NCBI GenBank assembly: GCA_963818885.1 | Contig: CAWFTP010000006.1 | Location: 558,001-622,000 of the forward strand | Length of the DNA stretch: 64,000 bases | DNA from: DATFDN01 sp963818885 | GTDB lineage: Bacteria; Pseudomonadota; Alphaproteobacteria; Acetobacterales; Acetobacteraceae | Reading direction: 5' to 3' | Shown: positions 1-9,742 of the stretch, one piece after another | Layout of the letters: each line of letters begins with the position of its first letter | Numbering within the stretch: position 1 is the stretch's first letter | Made by a program: the position numbers and the translations under genes | Notes under the pieces: model-generated | Seen by the model: the letters and a program-made list of their open reading frames with translations, nothing else | Told to the model about the DNA's origin: nothing | The model's database searches: none

Positions 1-480
1 GTGCGGATCGTTCCACCGAGCGTCACCGTGGACGACACGATGGAACTCGATCTCGGGGATAGAAAGCTGCTGCTGACCGCCTGGAGCCCGCCTGCCCACA
101 CAGACTGCGACCTCACAGTGCTCGACGAGAGCACCCACGTGCTCTATGCGGGCGATCTTGTGTTTCTGGATCACATTCCAGTTATCGACGGCAGCATCGT
201 CGGCTGGCTCTCTCTCATGCCCCGCCTTGCGGCCGTTCCGGCTACCATCGTGGTGCCGGGGCATGGGCAGCGTACCGCGTCCTGGCCGGCGGCGCTCGGC
301 GATGAAAAGCGCTATCTTGAGGTGGTGGCGGCGGACGCCCGTCGGCTGATCGCGGCGGGAACCCCGCTGTCGGATTCGGTGTCGCAGATCGGCCGGTCGG
401 AGCGGACGCGCTGGAGACTGTTCGACGAGTACAATCCGCGCAACGCCACGGCGGCGTTCACCGAGCTGGAGTGGGACTGA
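1..480 (+). CDS. MBL-fold zinc hydrolase of quinoprotein relay type, 3' part
   Basis: Metallo-beta-lactamase-fold protein running off the left edge, so only about 159 C-terminal residues are seen. Visible are the segment TDCDLTVLDE, the metal-ligand region YAGDLVFLDHIPV and the C-terminal motif VVPGHGQ, typical of the zinc metallohydrolases that accompany PQQ-dependent alcohol dehydrogenases. The next gene starts 16 nt downstream and encodes the SoxYZ-like carrier normally found with it, which supports this assignment. The GTG at base 1 is probably not the true start, because family members are much longer. The substrate of these relay hydrolases is not established. Confidence 0.75.
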   Translation: MRIVPPSVTVDDTMELDLGDRKLLLTAWSPPAHTDCDLTVLDESTHVLYAGDLVFLDHIPVIDGSIVGWLSLMPRLAAVPATIVVPGHGQRTASWPAALGDEKRYLEVVAADARRLIAAGTPLSDSVSQIGRSERTRWRLFDEYNPRNATAAFTELEWD

Positions 481-495
481 GCGGAGGACAGGGCA

Positions 496-1332
496 ATGCA
501 CGCATCAAGCGGCGACACATGGAGCAGGCGGGCCGCACTCGGGCTGCTGGCATCCGGGACGGCCTCGGGCCTGCTGGGCGCACCAAGCGCGCGCGCCCAG
601 GCGCCCGCCCAGCCGGATCCCTGGCCCATGCTCGCCGAGCAGATCTTTCCCGGCCGTACGTTGCAAGACGGCGCGGCGGTGGTCGCAATCGACGCGCCGT
701 ACCGCGCCGAGGATGCCGCCGTCGTCCCGATCACGCTGCGCACCCTGCTCGCTGATACCGATACGCGCGCGGTCCGCAAGATCACCCTGGTGATCGACGC
801 CAATCCCTCACCGCTGGCCGCGACCTTCACCCTGGGGCCGGACGGGCATGTCGATACGATCGCGACACGCGTGCGGGTCGAGGACTACACCAACATGCGC
901 GCGGTCGCCGAGCTCGGCGACGGGTCGCTCTACATGACCAAGCGGTTCGTGAAGGCCGCCGGCGGCTGCTCGGCACCGGCACTGACCATGACCGCGGACA
1001 ACGTCCCGCTCGGAACGATGCATCTGCGGCTGTTTTCCGCCAAGGAAGGAAAACTTCCCGAAGCCCAGCTGATGATCCGCCATCCCAACTACTCGGGAAT
1101 GCAGATGAACCAGCTTACCCGGCTCTACATCCCGGCGAAGTTCGTGCAGACCCTGCACATCTGGCAGGGCGAGCAGCTGCTGCTCACGGCGGAGACGGGC
1201 ATCTCGATCTCGGAGAACCCGTCCATCCGCTTCGATTACCGCCCGAACGGGGCGAAAATGTTTCGGGTAGAGGCGGTTGACAGCACCGGCAACAAGTTCC
1301 AGGCCAGCTTCCCGGCGGGCGCCGCAGCGTAG
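496..1332 (+). CDS. Quinoprotein dehydrogenase-associated SoxYZ-like carrier protein
   Basis: 278-residue periplasmic protein. The N-terminus has a twin-arginine-like signal (SRRAALGLLASG) with a processing region near ARAQA. A SoxY-like domain follows (about residues 45-160, with PITLRTLL and the Gly-Gly-Cys motif AAGGCSAPA), then a SoxZ-like beta-sandwich (about 170-275, with MIRHPNYSGMQMNQLTRLY). In Sox systems the SoxY cysteine carries the sulfur adduct. In this fused family the cysteine lies inside AGGCSAP, and the role is tied genetically to PQQ-dependent dehydrogenases but not biochemically settled. It follows the zinc hydrolase by 16 nt, so the two are likely co-transcribed. Confidence 0.85.
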   Translation: MHASSGDTWSRRAALGLLASGTASGLLGAPSARAQAPAQPDPWPMLAEQIFPGRTLQDGAAVVAIDAPYRAEDAAVVPITLRTLLADTDTRAVRKITLVIDANPSPLAATFTLGPDGHVDTIATRVRVEDYTNMRAVAELGDGSLYMTKRFVKAAGGCSAPALTMTADNVPLGTMHLRLFSAKEGKLPEAQLMIRHPNYSGMQMNQLTRLYIPAKFVQTLHIWQGEQLLLTAETGISISENPSIRFDYRPNGAKMFRVEAVDSTGNKFQASFPAGAAA

Positions 1333-1369
1333 CGACGGATCAGAAGCAACGGACGCCCGCCTTCACTAT

Positions 1370-2095
1370 TCACCGCCGGGGGCGGCGACGGCCGACGAGG
1401 CCGATACCCAGCAATGCGGTCCCCAGCAACATCAGGGCGGCGGGTTCAGGCACATTGGCTGGCTGCGAGACGGCAACGATCAGCGTATTCGAGTTGGTGC
1501 CGCCACTCGTGTCCTTGAGGTCCAGTAGTCCAACGGCCGTGGCGCCTCCGGGAATATCGATCAGGCAGGTGGCCGCCGCAGGACCGGGCGTGCATGTGGC
1601 GATTGTCAGCGTGCCGGTCAGGTCGGCGAGCGTGGCGATACTGGACCCGGTCCACACCTGGAATTGCTCCGGGCTCTGAACCGAGCCGATGATGACATCG
1701 AACATCAGGCTCTTGCTCGTTACGGCAACCGAGGTGCCGGGGGCAGCCTCGCAGTCGGCATCGGAACACGGCGGCGACCCAGTGGCGTTCTCCCCGAGAC
1801 CGCTTTCGCCCAATCCGTTGCCCGCGATGGGCTTGAGCGTCAGCGCCGACGGCGTGGTGAAGGTGTCGCTGAAGCCAGTGGCCGTGAAGGTGCTGCCGTT
1901 AGCGGTGAAGCTTTGCGAATTCGGGCAAACGGAATTTGGCCCGCCGTTGCTCAGGCCGCATCCGCCGGGGCTGGGCGCCAGGCCACCAAATTCGACTTCG
2001 ACGACTCCGGCCTTGCTGACGCCCGTGCCGGCCGCGAGCACGATGGCCGCGCCCATCACGATGCGCGCCAGACGGCGCATGATAACGTAGCTCAA
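1370..2095 (-). CDS. PEP-CTERM sorting domain protein
   Basis: 241-residue secreted protein, convergent with the SoxYZ-like gene. The N-terminus has basic residues, then a hydrophobic signal (MRRLARIVMGAAIVLAAG). The body is rich in Gly, Ser and Thr with two Cys pairs. The C-terminus is a classic PEP-CTERM tripartite tail: VPEPAALMLLGTALLGIGL followed by GRRRPRR. Such tails direct proteins to an exosortase and rhombosortase-like surface sorting path, often in exopolysaccharide producers. No sorting enzyme is in the window. Translation could start at 2095 or, more signal-like, at the internal Met at 2080. Confidence 0.85.
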   Translation of the reverse strand: MSYVIMRRLARIVMGAAIVLAAGTGVSKAGVVEVEFGGLAPSPGGCGLSNGGPNSVCPNSQSFTANGSTFTATGFSDTFTTPSALTLKPIAGNGLGESGLGENATGSPPCSDADCEAAPGTSVAVTSKSLMFDVIIGSVQSPEQFQVWTGSSIATLADLTGTLTIATCTPGPAAATCLIDIPGGATAVGLLDLKDTSGGTNSNTLIVAVSQPANVPEPAALMLLGTALLGIGLVGRRRPRR

Positions 2096-2197
2096 TGCTT
2101 CCTCCCTTTATTGCTGGGCATGTCAGCAGCGTAATCTCATGCCAACTGTCCAGCAAGCCCTAATAGCAGGGATTCGTCTTAATATCGAGCGGATGGC

Positions 2198-2559
2198 TCA
2201 GAAGCAGCGAACGTCCGCTTCCGCTTCGGCTTCCTGGAACGCGCGGATCATCTGGTTGGTCCCTGCGGTGCGGAACGTGTCGGCGAGATAGCCGCCCGTG
2301 TTGCGCCGCATCCGCATGACCGTCTCGGCTTTCTCGTAGTCGGATACGGCAACAGGGTCGCGATGATATCGATCGAGCAGCTGCAGCGTTCCAATGCGTC
2401 GCGGGTGCCGCCATTCGTCGCCATGCAGGCGAACACGTATTCGGCGCGCGCATCGGTCGGATAATCGTTAAGGGGCGTGGGAGGAGGGGTGGCCTCCGCG
2501 CGCCGGTCGCCGGAAGCGCGAGGCAAAGGAGCAGGGGCAGCAACGCGCGCGCAGATCAT
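2198..2559 (-). CDS. Small secreted CSCSID-type protein of PQQ-dehydrogenase clusters, frameshifted
   Basis: The gene reads in three frames. A signal-peptide-like stretch LLPLLLCLALPATGA (from about 2543) passes to NDYPTDARAEYVFACM and ERCSCSIDIIATLLPY in a second frame. After one apparently missing base near 2335 it continues in a third frame as DYEKAETVMRMRRNTGGYL, ending EAEADVRCF with a stop at 2198-2200. The small family with the CSCSID and YEKA segments is commonly found beside PQQ methanol/alcohol dehydrogenase genes, which fits the two genes at the left edge. The indels lie in short repeats, so sequence error is as likely as true decay. Confidence 0.6.
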
Positions 2560-2584
2560 GCGCCAGCATAGCATCCGGAGCCCC

Positions 2585-5500
2585 TCACCGGAAATCGCGT
2601 GTCTGCACCTTGATTCCCGAACGGCCTCCGTCTCCCGCGGGTCCGGCCCGCCCGGATGCGTGACCTGGTCGCCCCGCCCATGCGTCACTTCCAGATCCTG
2701 CTCGGCGAGCCCGCGCAGCAGCCCGGAGAGGTCGTCCAAGCGGTCGGCGACCACGTGGATCACGATGCCCTCGCGCTGCACCCGCCCGCGGCAGGCGAGC
2801 ATGCCGGCGCCCAGGATCACCCGGCGATAGCGCGCGAACACGTCCTGCCAGACCACCAGGTTGGCGATGCCGGTCTCGTCCTCGACGGTGATGAACGTCA
2901 CGCCCTTGGCCGAGCCGGGGCGCTGGCGTACCAGCACGATCCCCGCCACCGTGACCGGGCGCCCGTCCGGCGTCCGCGAGCGCGCGCGCAAGGCGCGATG
3001 CCGCGCGCGCTGAGCGTCGCGCGCAGGAACGCGACGGGGTGGCGGCGCAGACTCAGCCCCAGGCTGCGGTAATCCTCGACCACGGCGCGTGCGGGGCGCA
3101 TCGGCGCGAGCGCGACCGCCGGCTCCGCTGCCATCGCCTCGGCGGCGGCGAACAGGGGGAGCGGCGCATCGCCCAGGCCGCGCACCGCCCACAGCGCCTC
3201 CCGCCGGCCGAGGCCGAGGCCAGCGAACGCGTCGGCCTCGGCCAGCCGCTCGAGCGCGGCGACGGGCACGTTGGCGTGCCGGGAAACCGCCGCGACTGAG
3301 GCATAGGGTGCGCGGTGCGCGATGGGTGACGATCGCCGCGCTATGCGCCTCGGCCAGCCCCTTGGCCATGCGCAGCCCCAATCGCACCGCGAACCGTCCG
3401 CCGTCTCCCGGTTCCAGCGTGCAGTCCCAATCGCTGTGGTTCACGCGACACAGGACGCACCTCCACCCCGTGCTCGCGCGCGTCGCGCACGATCTGCGCC
3501 GGCGCGTAGAACCCCATCGGCTGGGCGTTCAGCAGCGCGCAGCAAAACACGTCCGGATGGTGGTGCTTCATCCAGGACGAGGCATAGGCGATCAGCGCGA
3601 AGCTCGCGGCATGGCTCTCCGGGAATCCGTAGCTGCCGAAGCCCTCGATCTGGTGGAAGGTGCGTTCGGCGAAATCGCGCGGGTAGCCGTGGGTGACCAT
3701 GCCGTCGACCAGCTTGTCGTGGAAATGCGAGACCCCGCCGGTGATCTTGAAGGTCGCCATCGAGCGGCGCAGCGCATCGGCCTCCGACGCGGTGAAGCCC
3801 GCGCAGACCATCGCGACTTGCATCGCCTGTTCCTGGAACAGCGGCACACCCAGCGTCTTGCCCAGCACGCGCTCGAGCTCCGGCTTGGGGTAGGACACCG
3901 GCTCCTTGCCTTCGCGGCGGCGCAGATAGGGATGCACCATGTCGCCCTGGATCGGCCCGGGCCGGACGATCGCGACCTCGATCACCAGGTCATAGAGCGT
4001 GTGCGGCTTCATGCGGGGCAGCATCGACATTTGCGCCCGGCTCTCGATCTGGAACACGCCGATCGTATCGGCGCGACAGATCATCTCGTAGGTCGCCGCG
4101 TCCTCTTGCGGGATGGAGGCGAGGTCGCGCCGCTCGCCCTTATGTTTTTCCAAAAGGTCGAAGGCGCGACGCATGCAGCCCAGCATCCCGAGGCCCAGCA
4201 CATCGACCTTCATGAAGCGCAATATGTCGATATCGTCCTTGTCCCATTCGATGACCTGGCGGTTCTCCATCGCCGCCGGCTCGATCGGCACCAGCTCGTC
4301 GAGCCTCTCGCGCGTCAGCACGAAGCCGCCCGGGTGCTGCGACAGGTGGCGGGGGAACCCGATCAGCTCGCGCGCCAGGTCGAGCGTCAGGCGCAGCCGC
4401 CGATCCTCGAGGTTGAGGTTGAGCTCGGCCGCCTGCTCTTCCGCCACGCCCTCCTCCGACCAGCCCCAGACCTGGCCAGCGAGCGCCGCCGTCACGTCTT
4501 CGCTCAGTCCCATGACCTTGCCGACCTCGCGCACCGCGCCGCGCGTGCGGTAGCGGATCACGGTGGCGCACAAGGCGGCACGATCGCGTCCATAGCGGTC
4601 ATAGACCCACTGGATCACCTCCTCGCGCCGCTCGTGCTCGAAATCGACGTCGATATCAGGCGGCTCCCGCCGCTCGGGGGAGACGAAGCGCTCGAACAAC
4701 AGGCCCGATTGCACCGGGTCGATCGCGGTGATCCCCAGCACGTAGCAGACCGCGGAGTTCGCGGCGCTGCCGCGGCCTTGACAGAGGATGCCCTTGCCGC
4801 GGGCGAAGCGCACGATGCTGTGGACGGTGAGGAAGTAGGGCGCGTAGGCGAGCTGCTCGATCAGCCCGAGCTCGTGGCGGAGCTGAGCAGCCACGGCGTC
4901 GGGCGTGCCCTCGGGATAGCGGTTCGGCACGCTGTCCCACACCAGATGCTCCAGCGTCTGCTGCGGGGTCAGGGCCGGATCCTCGATCTCGTCGGGATAT
5001 TGGTAGCGCAGCTCGGCGAGCGAGAACCGGCAGCGCTGGGCGACCTCCAGGCTGCGCGCCAGCGCGTCCGGGTAGGCGGCGAGGCGGCGCGCCATCTCGG
5101 CGGGAGATTGCAGGTGCCGGTCGGCGCTGCGTTCACGCCTGAAGCCGGCGGCATCGATCGTGCAGCCCTCGCGGATGCAGGTGAGCACGTCCTGTAGGAT
5201 GCGCCGCCGCGGCACGTGATAGAGCACGTCGCCTGTCGCGACGGTGGGAATGCGGGCGGACCGCGCCGCGGTGGCGAGGCGACGCAGGCGGGCGGCATCG
5301 CCCGGCCGGCGACGCGGAGTGAGCGCCAGATAGGCGCGATCGCCGAACACTTCGCGCAGGGGCCCGAGGCGTTCGGGTGCATCGAGCAGCACGCCGATCA
5401 GCCCCTCGGCGTGGGAGGCGAGATCGTCCCAATGCAGCTCGCACTTACCCTTACCGGCGCGCGCCTTGCCGATGCTGAGCAGCCGGCACAGTCGCGAATA

Positions 5501-5773
5501 GGCCGGCCGGTCGGTCGGATAGACCAGCACCGACACGTCGTCCGCGAGATCGAGCCGGCAGCCGACGACGAGGCGGACACCTGCCTCCTCGGCCCGCTGA
5601 TGCGCCCGCGCGATGCCGGCGAGCGTGTTGCGGTCGGTCAGCCCGAGTGCCGACAGGCCGAGCGCCCTGGCCTGCAGCAGCAGTTCCTCCACATGGCTCG
5701 CCCCGCGCAGGAAGGAGTAGTTCGAGGTAACGTGGAGCTCGATGTAGGGGACGGTGTCCCGAATTGATTTCAT
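2585..5773 (-). CDS. dnaE2: Error-prone DNA polymerase DnaE2 (frameshifted)
   Basis: C-family polymerase of the damage-inducible ImuA-ImuB-DnaE2 mutasome, about 1063 codons, as expected for DnaE2. The N-terminal PHP domain starts ELHVTSNYSFLRGASH. The polymerase core has CQGRGSAANS and PDIDVDFEHERR, and a segment GSYGFPESHAASFALIAYAS follows. From about 3450 the frame changes at least four times: NHSDWDCTLEPGDGG in one frame, LERLAEADAFAGLGLGRR in a second, then VAGIVLVRQRPGSAKG (OB domain). The expected C-terminus GIKVQTRDFR is in the original frame, stop at 2585. Compensating single-base slips in GC runs suggest sequencing error rather than decay. It is the last gene of the imuA operon. Confidence 0.88.
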
Positions 5774-5784
5774 TCGATGAGACG

Positions 5785-5866
5785 GTCATTGCGAGGAGCG
5801 CAGCGACGAAGCAATCTTTCGCGGGCAGGGGATTGCTTCCCACCGCTTCGCGGTGGTCGCAATGAC
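5785..5866. repeat. Palindromic repeat between imuB and dnaE2
   Basis: 82-bp imperfect inverted repeat. The left arm GTCATTGCGAGGAGCGCAGC...GAAGCAATC is mirrored by GATTGCTTCC...GGTCGCAATGAC, with an internal hairpin ACCGCTTCGCGGT. This sequence type occurs as a dispersed palindromic intergenic repeat in many proteobacteria. It sits in the 132-nt imuB-dnaE2 gap, so it would form a strong hairpin in the operon mRNA. Confidence 0.75.
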
Positions 5867-5905
5867 AGCTCTTTTGGCGTTCGCGAGGACGAAGGGCGTC
5901 GCATC

Positions 5906-7411
5906 TCAAAATACCCCGTGCAGGAACCACGATAAATCCCCAGTCGCTGCGTCCACGCCATCGCCGCTGCGGTAGAGCCAGAAGCGGCGGCCGTCCTGGT
6001 CCTCCACCGCCCAGTAATCGCGCACCGACGCCGCCTCCTCCTCCCGGCGCCACCATTCGCCCGTGACGCGTTCGGGGCCGTCGGCGTGGCGGATGCGGTG
6101 ACGGACGCGGCGCCAGACGAAGGCGGCGGGCGGGTGGTCGGGCAGGGCGGAGAGCACCTGCACGCGCTGCGGATGGGCGAGGAGCCGCGCCGGGCGGGGC
6201 AGGTCGGCGGGCCACGTCGTTATCCTCTCCGGGGCTAGCGCCGGAACCCGTCGCACGGAGCGCTCGGGCACGTCGCTCTCCACCGGTTCTGCCCGATAGA
6301 CGCGATGCGCGCCGAAGCGGTTGCGCAGATGATCGACCAGCGGACCGATCTCGGGGCATTCCTCCTCCGCCAACCCTGTCTTCGTTTGCACGGCCGGCAA
6401 ATCTTCGGAAAGCGAGACGATCAGGTGCATCGCCTCGACCCCCAGCCCGGGATCGACCGTCTCCAACCGCTCGCCCAGTAGCCGGGCGAGGTGACGCGGC
6501 GCGCGCGCCGGGCGGGCGAGGCCGATCCGGACCGCCTGCATCGTCGCATCCACACGCTCGAAGATCAGGTCGAGCCGCAGCGCCCCCAGCCCGGCACGGT
6601 CGAGCTTGCCGCAGACCGCCTCGGTCAGCGCCGCGATCACGGTCGCGAAGGCCTCCGCGGTCAGCAGCGGCTCGACGAAACCTAGCCGGTGCTGCACCGC
6701 GGCGGCTGGCAGCACGGGGGAGATCGGCTCCGCCACACGGTCCAGCGCCTGATCGAGCCGGGTCAGCAGCGAGGCGCCGAAACGCCGGGCGAGCGGCGCG
6801 CGCGGCGCCGCTTCGAGGTCGCCGATCCGCTCCAGCCCCAAGGTGCGAAGCGTCGCCGCCGTCTCCGCCGGCAGTCGCAGCGCGGCGACGGGAAGCGGGC
6901 CGAGCGCCTCGGCGATGCCGCCTGGGGAGATCACGCTCTCCCGCCCATAGCGCGCCATCGCATGCGCGGCTCCCGGCGTATCGGCGATCGCGGCGTGTGC
7001 GCACATCCCGGCGCGGCCCAGCCGATCGGTCAGATCGGCGAGCATCGCTGCTTCCCCGGCGAACAGATGCGCACACCCGGTGGCGTCGATCCAGACATTG
7101 TCGGGCGGATCGGGTGCCGTGAGCGGAGCATAGCGCAGGCACCAGCCCGCTAGGTCCCCCAGCACCGCCGCGTCGCTCACGTCATCGGCATCGGCGATGT
7201 GCAGGCCCGGCACCATCGCCTGGGCATGCGCGAGCTTCATCCCAGGGAACAGACCGAGACGCTGCGCCGCCTTGTCGGCCGCCGCCACAATCAGCTTGTG
7301 GCCGTCATGGGCGCGCGTCACTAATGGCGTCTCAGCTGGAGGCGCGTCGTCGCGCCGGCGCAGCCGGTCGGTTGGCCAGGTCGGCAGCCAGAGCGAGACG
7401 ACCCTTCGCAT
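5906..7411 (-). CDS. imuB: Y-family polymerase-like protein ImuB
   Basis: 501 residues, intact. It begins RRVVSLWLPTWPTDRLRRR and keeps Y-family architecture with LGLFPGMKLAHAQAMVPGL and a helix-hairpin region around LRTLGLERIGDLEAAPRAPL. ImuB proteins lack the catalytic acidic residues of DinB and bridge ImuA, DnaE2 and the beta clamp. Here the usual catalytic region reads NVWIDATGCAHLFAGE. The start lies 80 nt inside the 3' end of imuA, implying translational coupling. dnaE2 follows after 132 nt containing a palindromic repeat. LexA control via the box upstream of imuA is expected. Confidence 0.92.
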   Translation of the reverse strand: MRRVVSLWLPTWPTDRLRRRDDAPPAETPLVTRAHDGHKLIVAAADKAAQRLGLFPGMKLAHAQAMVPGLHIADADDVSDAAVLGDLAGWCLRYAPLTAPDPPDNVWIDATGCAHLFAGEAAMLADLTDRLGRAGMCAHAAIADTPGAAHAMARYGRESVISPGGIAEALGPLPVAALRLPAETAATLRTLGLERIGDLEAAPRAPLARRFGASLLTRLDQALDRVAEPISPVLPAAAVQHRLGFVEPLLTAEAFATVIAALTEAVCGKLDRAGLGALRLDLIFERVDATMQAVRIGLARPARAPRHLARLLGERLETVDPGLGVEAMHLIVSLSEDLPAVQTKTGLAEEECPEIGPLVDHLRNRFGAHRVYRAEPVESDVPERSVRRVPALAPERITTWPADLPRPARLLAHPQRVQVLSALPDHPPAAFVWRRVRHRIRHADGPERVTGEWWRREEEAASVRDYWAVEDQDGRRFWLYRSGDGVDAATGDLSWFLHGVF

Positions 7412-8072
7412 CAGGAGCCTCCACGATCCAGGATCCGGGTTCGGCGCCGCGCACGCGCACGAGGTCGAGCCGCCAGCGCGGCCGCTCCAGCGTGTCGGGC
7501 GAGCCGTCGAGAGAGGGCAGGGCGGATACCCGCCAGCGGGTGATGGCGGCCGAGGGAGCGTCGAGTGCCGGATCGTCGAAGCGGCGAGACCGGCGCAGCG
7601 CGAAGGCTATGGCGCCTGATGCTTCCGCGGCGAGCTGCAGCCGGCGCGACGCGGTTAGCCCCAGCGCCTCGACCTCGCCCACGACGCCGACGAGCCCTGG
7701 TTGGCGCAGTCCCTCCTCCATTGCCAGTAGGACGGCGGCGCTCGCCTCCACATAGATCACCAAGTGCGGCGCGAGCCCCACCGCGGCGAGGGCGGGGGCG
7801 AACAGATCCGCCTGCCCCAGCACCCACAGCACCGGGCCATGCAGCCGCCCGAGCAACGCGGCGACGAACAAGGCAGAGGCGGCGCCATGCTCCACCTCCG
7901 GCCCGGTGCCCGCGACTTCGTGCAGCGCCCCAAGCGCGAGGCCGCCGCCAGGGAGGGTGCGGTCGATCTCCGGCAGGCGCAGCGGCAACGTGCGCCGCCG
8001 CTTCAGGGGAACCCCGCGCTCCATTCGGGCGATCCGATCACGAAGCTCCTGCAGGGTGGCAGCCGGCGGCAT
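7332..8072 (-). CDS. imuA: ImuA, RecA-like accessory protein of the mutasome
   Basis: 246 residues from the ATG at 8072 (MPPAATLQELRDRIARMERG). The reading frame is open far upstream, but this start sits just behind the LexA box. The core LPEIDRTLPGGGLALGALHE and VLWVLGQADLFAPALAAVGL matches the ImuA (SulA/RecA-like) family, which recruits RecA and DnaE2 to damaged DNA. It is the first gene of the imuA-imuB-dnaE2 operon, and imuB starts 80 nt before its stop codon. Confidence 0.9.
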   Translation of the reverse strand: MPPAATLQELRDRIARMERGVPLKRRRTLPLRLPEIDRTLPGGGLALGALHEVAGTGPEVEHGAASALFVAALLGRLHGPVLWVLGQADLFAPALAAVGLAPHLVIYVEASAAVLLAMEEGLRQPGLVGVVGEVEALGLTASRRLQLAAEASGAIAFALRRSRRFDDPALDAPSAAITRWRVSALPSLDGSPDTLERPRWRLDLVRVRGAEPGSWIVEAPDAKGRLALAADLANRPAAPARRRASS

Positions 8073-8077
8073 GATGA

Positions 8078-8092
8078 GAACATATAAGGAAC
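8078..8092. promoter_or_regulatory. LexA (SOS) operator of imuA-imuB-dnaE2
   Basis: GAAC-ATATAAG-GAAC on the plus strand, which is GTTC-N7-GTTC on the gene strand, an exact match to the alphaproteobacterial LexA box. It ends 6 nt from the imuA start codon (8072), so bound LexA would block initiation directly. Confidence 0.9.
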
Positions 8093-8177
8093 TCGCCCAT
8101 GAGGAAAGCCCCGGAATTGGACTTCTCGACTCGGCCGCCCGGAAGGGGCACTCACGTCCCTGCATCGGAGAAATCCC

Positions 8178-9038
8178 ATGAGCCGAGCCGACACCCTGCA
8201 CGAGGAGCAAGTCGCCTTCTGGAGCGGTCCAGGCGGCGAGAACTGGGTGAACGAGCAGGCTCGCATGGAGGCGATGCTGGCGCCCGTGGCCGACACGATC
8301 CTCGCCGCCGCGGCGCCACGGTCGGGCGAGAGCGTGCTCGACATCGGCTGCGGCTACGGCATCACCGCCGCGCGGCTCGCCCAGTCGGTGGGGCCGACCG
8401 GGCATGTCATCGGCCTTGATGTGTCGCCACCCATGCTCGCCCTGGCCCGAACTCGGACGGCGGAGATGGCAAATATCGAATGGGTGGAGGCGGATGCGAC
8501 CACCTATGCCTTCCCAGCCGCCTCGATCGATCTCTTGTTCTCCCGCTTCGGGGTGATGTTCTTCGGCGATCCCGTCGCGGCCTTCACCAACCTCCGCCGG
8601 GCGGCGCGCCCGACGGGCAGGCTCGTTTTCACCTGCTGGCGCGGCATCGAGGAGAACCCATGGCTGCACGTGCCGAGCCGGGCGGTCGGGGCGCATGTGA
8701 CGTTGCCCTCGCGTCCAGAGCCGGATGACCCCGGCATGCTCTCCTTTGCCGATCCCGCGCGGGTTTCCCGTATCCTGACGCAGGCCGGATTCGCCGCCCC
8801 GCATTTCGACAAGGTCGATTTCGATATCGATATCGGCGGTGGGAACGGGCTGGAGGGTGCGGTGACCCACATGCTGTCGATGCGCCCCAACCGGATGGCG
8901 ATCGAGCAGGCGCCGCAGGCTGTCCGTACAGCCGCGACCGATGCGGTGCGTGCGGCTCTCGTCCCCTATGCTGCGGGCGTTCGGGTTGAGCTTGGGGCCG
9001 CCATCTGGGTGGTGAAGACCGTGCCCGCCGCTCAGTAG
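8178..9038 (+). CDS. Class I SAM-dependent methyltransferase
   Basis: 286 residues, intact, between and divergent from imuA. Motif I is VLDIGCGYGITAARLAQ (about residues 54-70), followed by the acidic strand end HVIGLDVSPPMLALA and motif IV region SIDLLFSRFGVMFFGDP. The fold is of the UbiE/methyltransf_11 kind and the substrate cannot be read from the sequence. Its 3' end overlaps the convergent lexA stop by 7 nt. It lies immediately beyond the imuA operator, so it may share that promoter region, but no SOS role is implied. Confidence 0.85.
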   Translation: MSRADTLHEEQVAFWSGPGGENWVNEQARMEAMLAPVADTILAAAAPRSGESVLDIGCGYGITAARLAQSVGPTGHVIGLDVSPPMLALARTRTAEMANIEWVEADATTYAFPAASIDLLFSRFGVMFFGDPVAAFTNLRRAARPTGRLVFTCWRGIEENPWLHVPSRAVGAHVTLPSRPEPDDPGMLSFADPARVSRILTQAGFAAPHFDKVDFDIDIGGGNGLEGAVTHMLSMRPNRMAIEQAPQAVRTAATDAVRAALVPYAAGVRVELGAAIWVVKTVPAAQ

Positions 9039-9742
9039 CGGCGCATCAGCGCCACCAGCCGGCCCTGCACCTTGACCCGTTCGGCAGGGAAGATGCGCGT
9101 CTCGTGGCGCTGGTTGGCGGGCTCCAGGGCGACGGAGTTGCCGCGCCGGCGCAACCGCTTCAGCGTCACGTACTCATTGTCGACCAAAGCAACCACTACT
9201 TGTCCGTTCTCGGCCGTCTCGTCTTTGCGGATGATCACGGTGTCGCCGTCCAGGATACCCGCGTCGACCATCGAATCGCCGTCCACCTCCAGCGCGTAGT
9301 GCTCGCCGGGGCCGATCATCGCAAGCGGCACCTCGATCTGCGCCGTCTCGTTCGCTAGGGCTTCGATCGGCAGACCAGCGGCAATGCGCCCGTAGAGGGG
9401 GAGCTGCATCGCCGCCGCCTCCTCCGCGGTGCGCACCCCGGGAAGGCGCGGCGTGAAGTCGCCGCGGATGACATTGGGCGCGAACCCGCCATCAGCATTC
9501 GCCGCGACCTGGGAGCGCGCCTGCATGTCGTCGGGCAGGCGCAGAACCTCCAGCGCACGGGCGCGGTGATGGCGTCGTTGCAGGAACCCACGCTCCTCCA
9601 GTGCCGAAATCAGGCGGTGGATGCCCGACTTCGACTTGAGCTGCAGCGCGTCCTTCATCTCCTCGAAGGAAGGAGAGAAGCCGGTCTGCTTCAGGTGACG
9701 GTCGATGAAGACGAGAAGCTCGTGCTGTTTGCGGGTCAGCAT
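9032..9742 (-). CDS. lexA: LexA repressor
   Basis: 236 residues from the ATG at 9742 (MLTRKQHELLVFIDRHLKQ). An upstream in-frame codon at 9790 adds 16 residues unlike any LexA. The N-terminal winged helix recognises GTTC-N7-GTTC boxes. The autocleavage site is the Ala-Gly in GRIAAGLPIEA. The catalytic Ser is in DGDSMVDAGILDGD and the catalytic Lys is in EYVTLKRLRR. Its own box lies 67 nt upstream (9809-9823), so it is autoregulated. It controls at least itself and the imuA operon 1 kb away. Confidence 0.95.
   Translation of the reverse strand: MLTRKQHELLVFIDRHLKQTGFSPSFEEMKDALQLKSKSGIHRLISALEERGFLQRRHHRARALEVLRLPDDMQARSQVAANADGGFAPNVIRGDFTPRLPGVRTAEEAAAMQLPLYGRIAAGLPIEALANETAQIEVPLAMIGPGEHYALEVDGDSMVDAGILDGDTVIIRKDETAENGQVVVALVDNEYVTLKRLRRRGNSVALEPANQRHETRIFPAERVKVQGRLVALMRRY

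Noticed and set aside
3089..5197. Plus-strand open frame of about 700 codons opposite dnaE2
   Set aside because: It is the antisense shadow of a GC-rich gene; the composition is His/Arg/Ala-rich and the minus strand encodes clear DnaE2 motifs.
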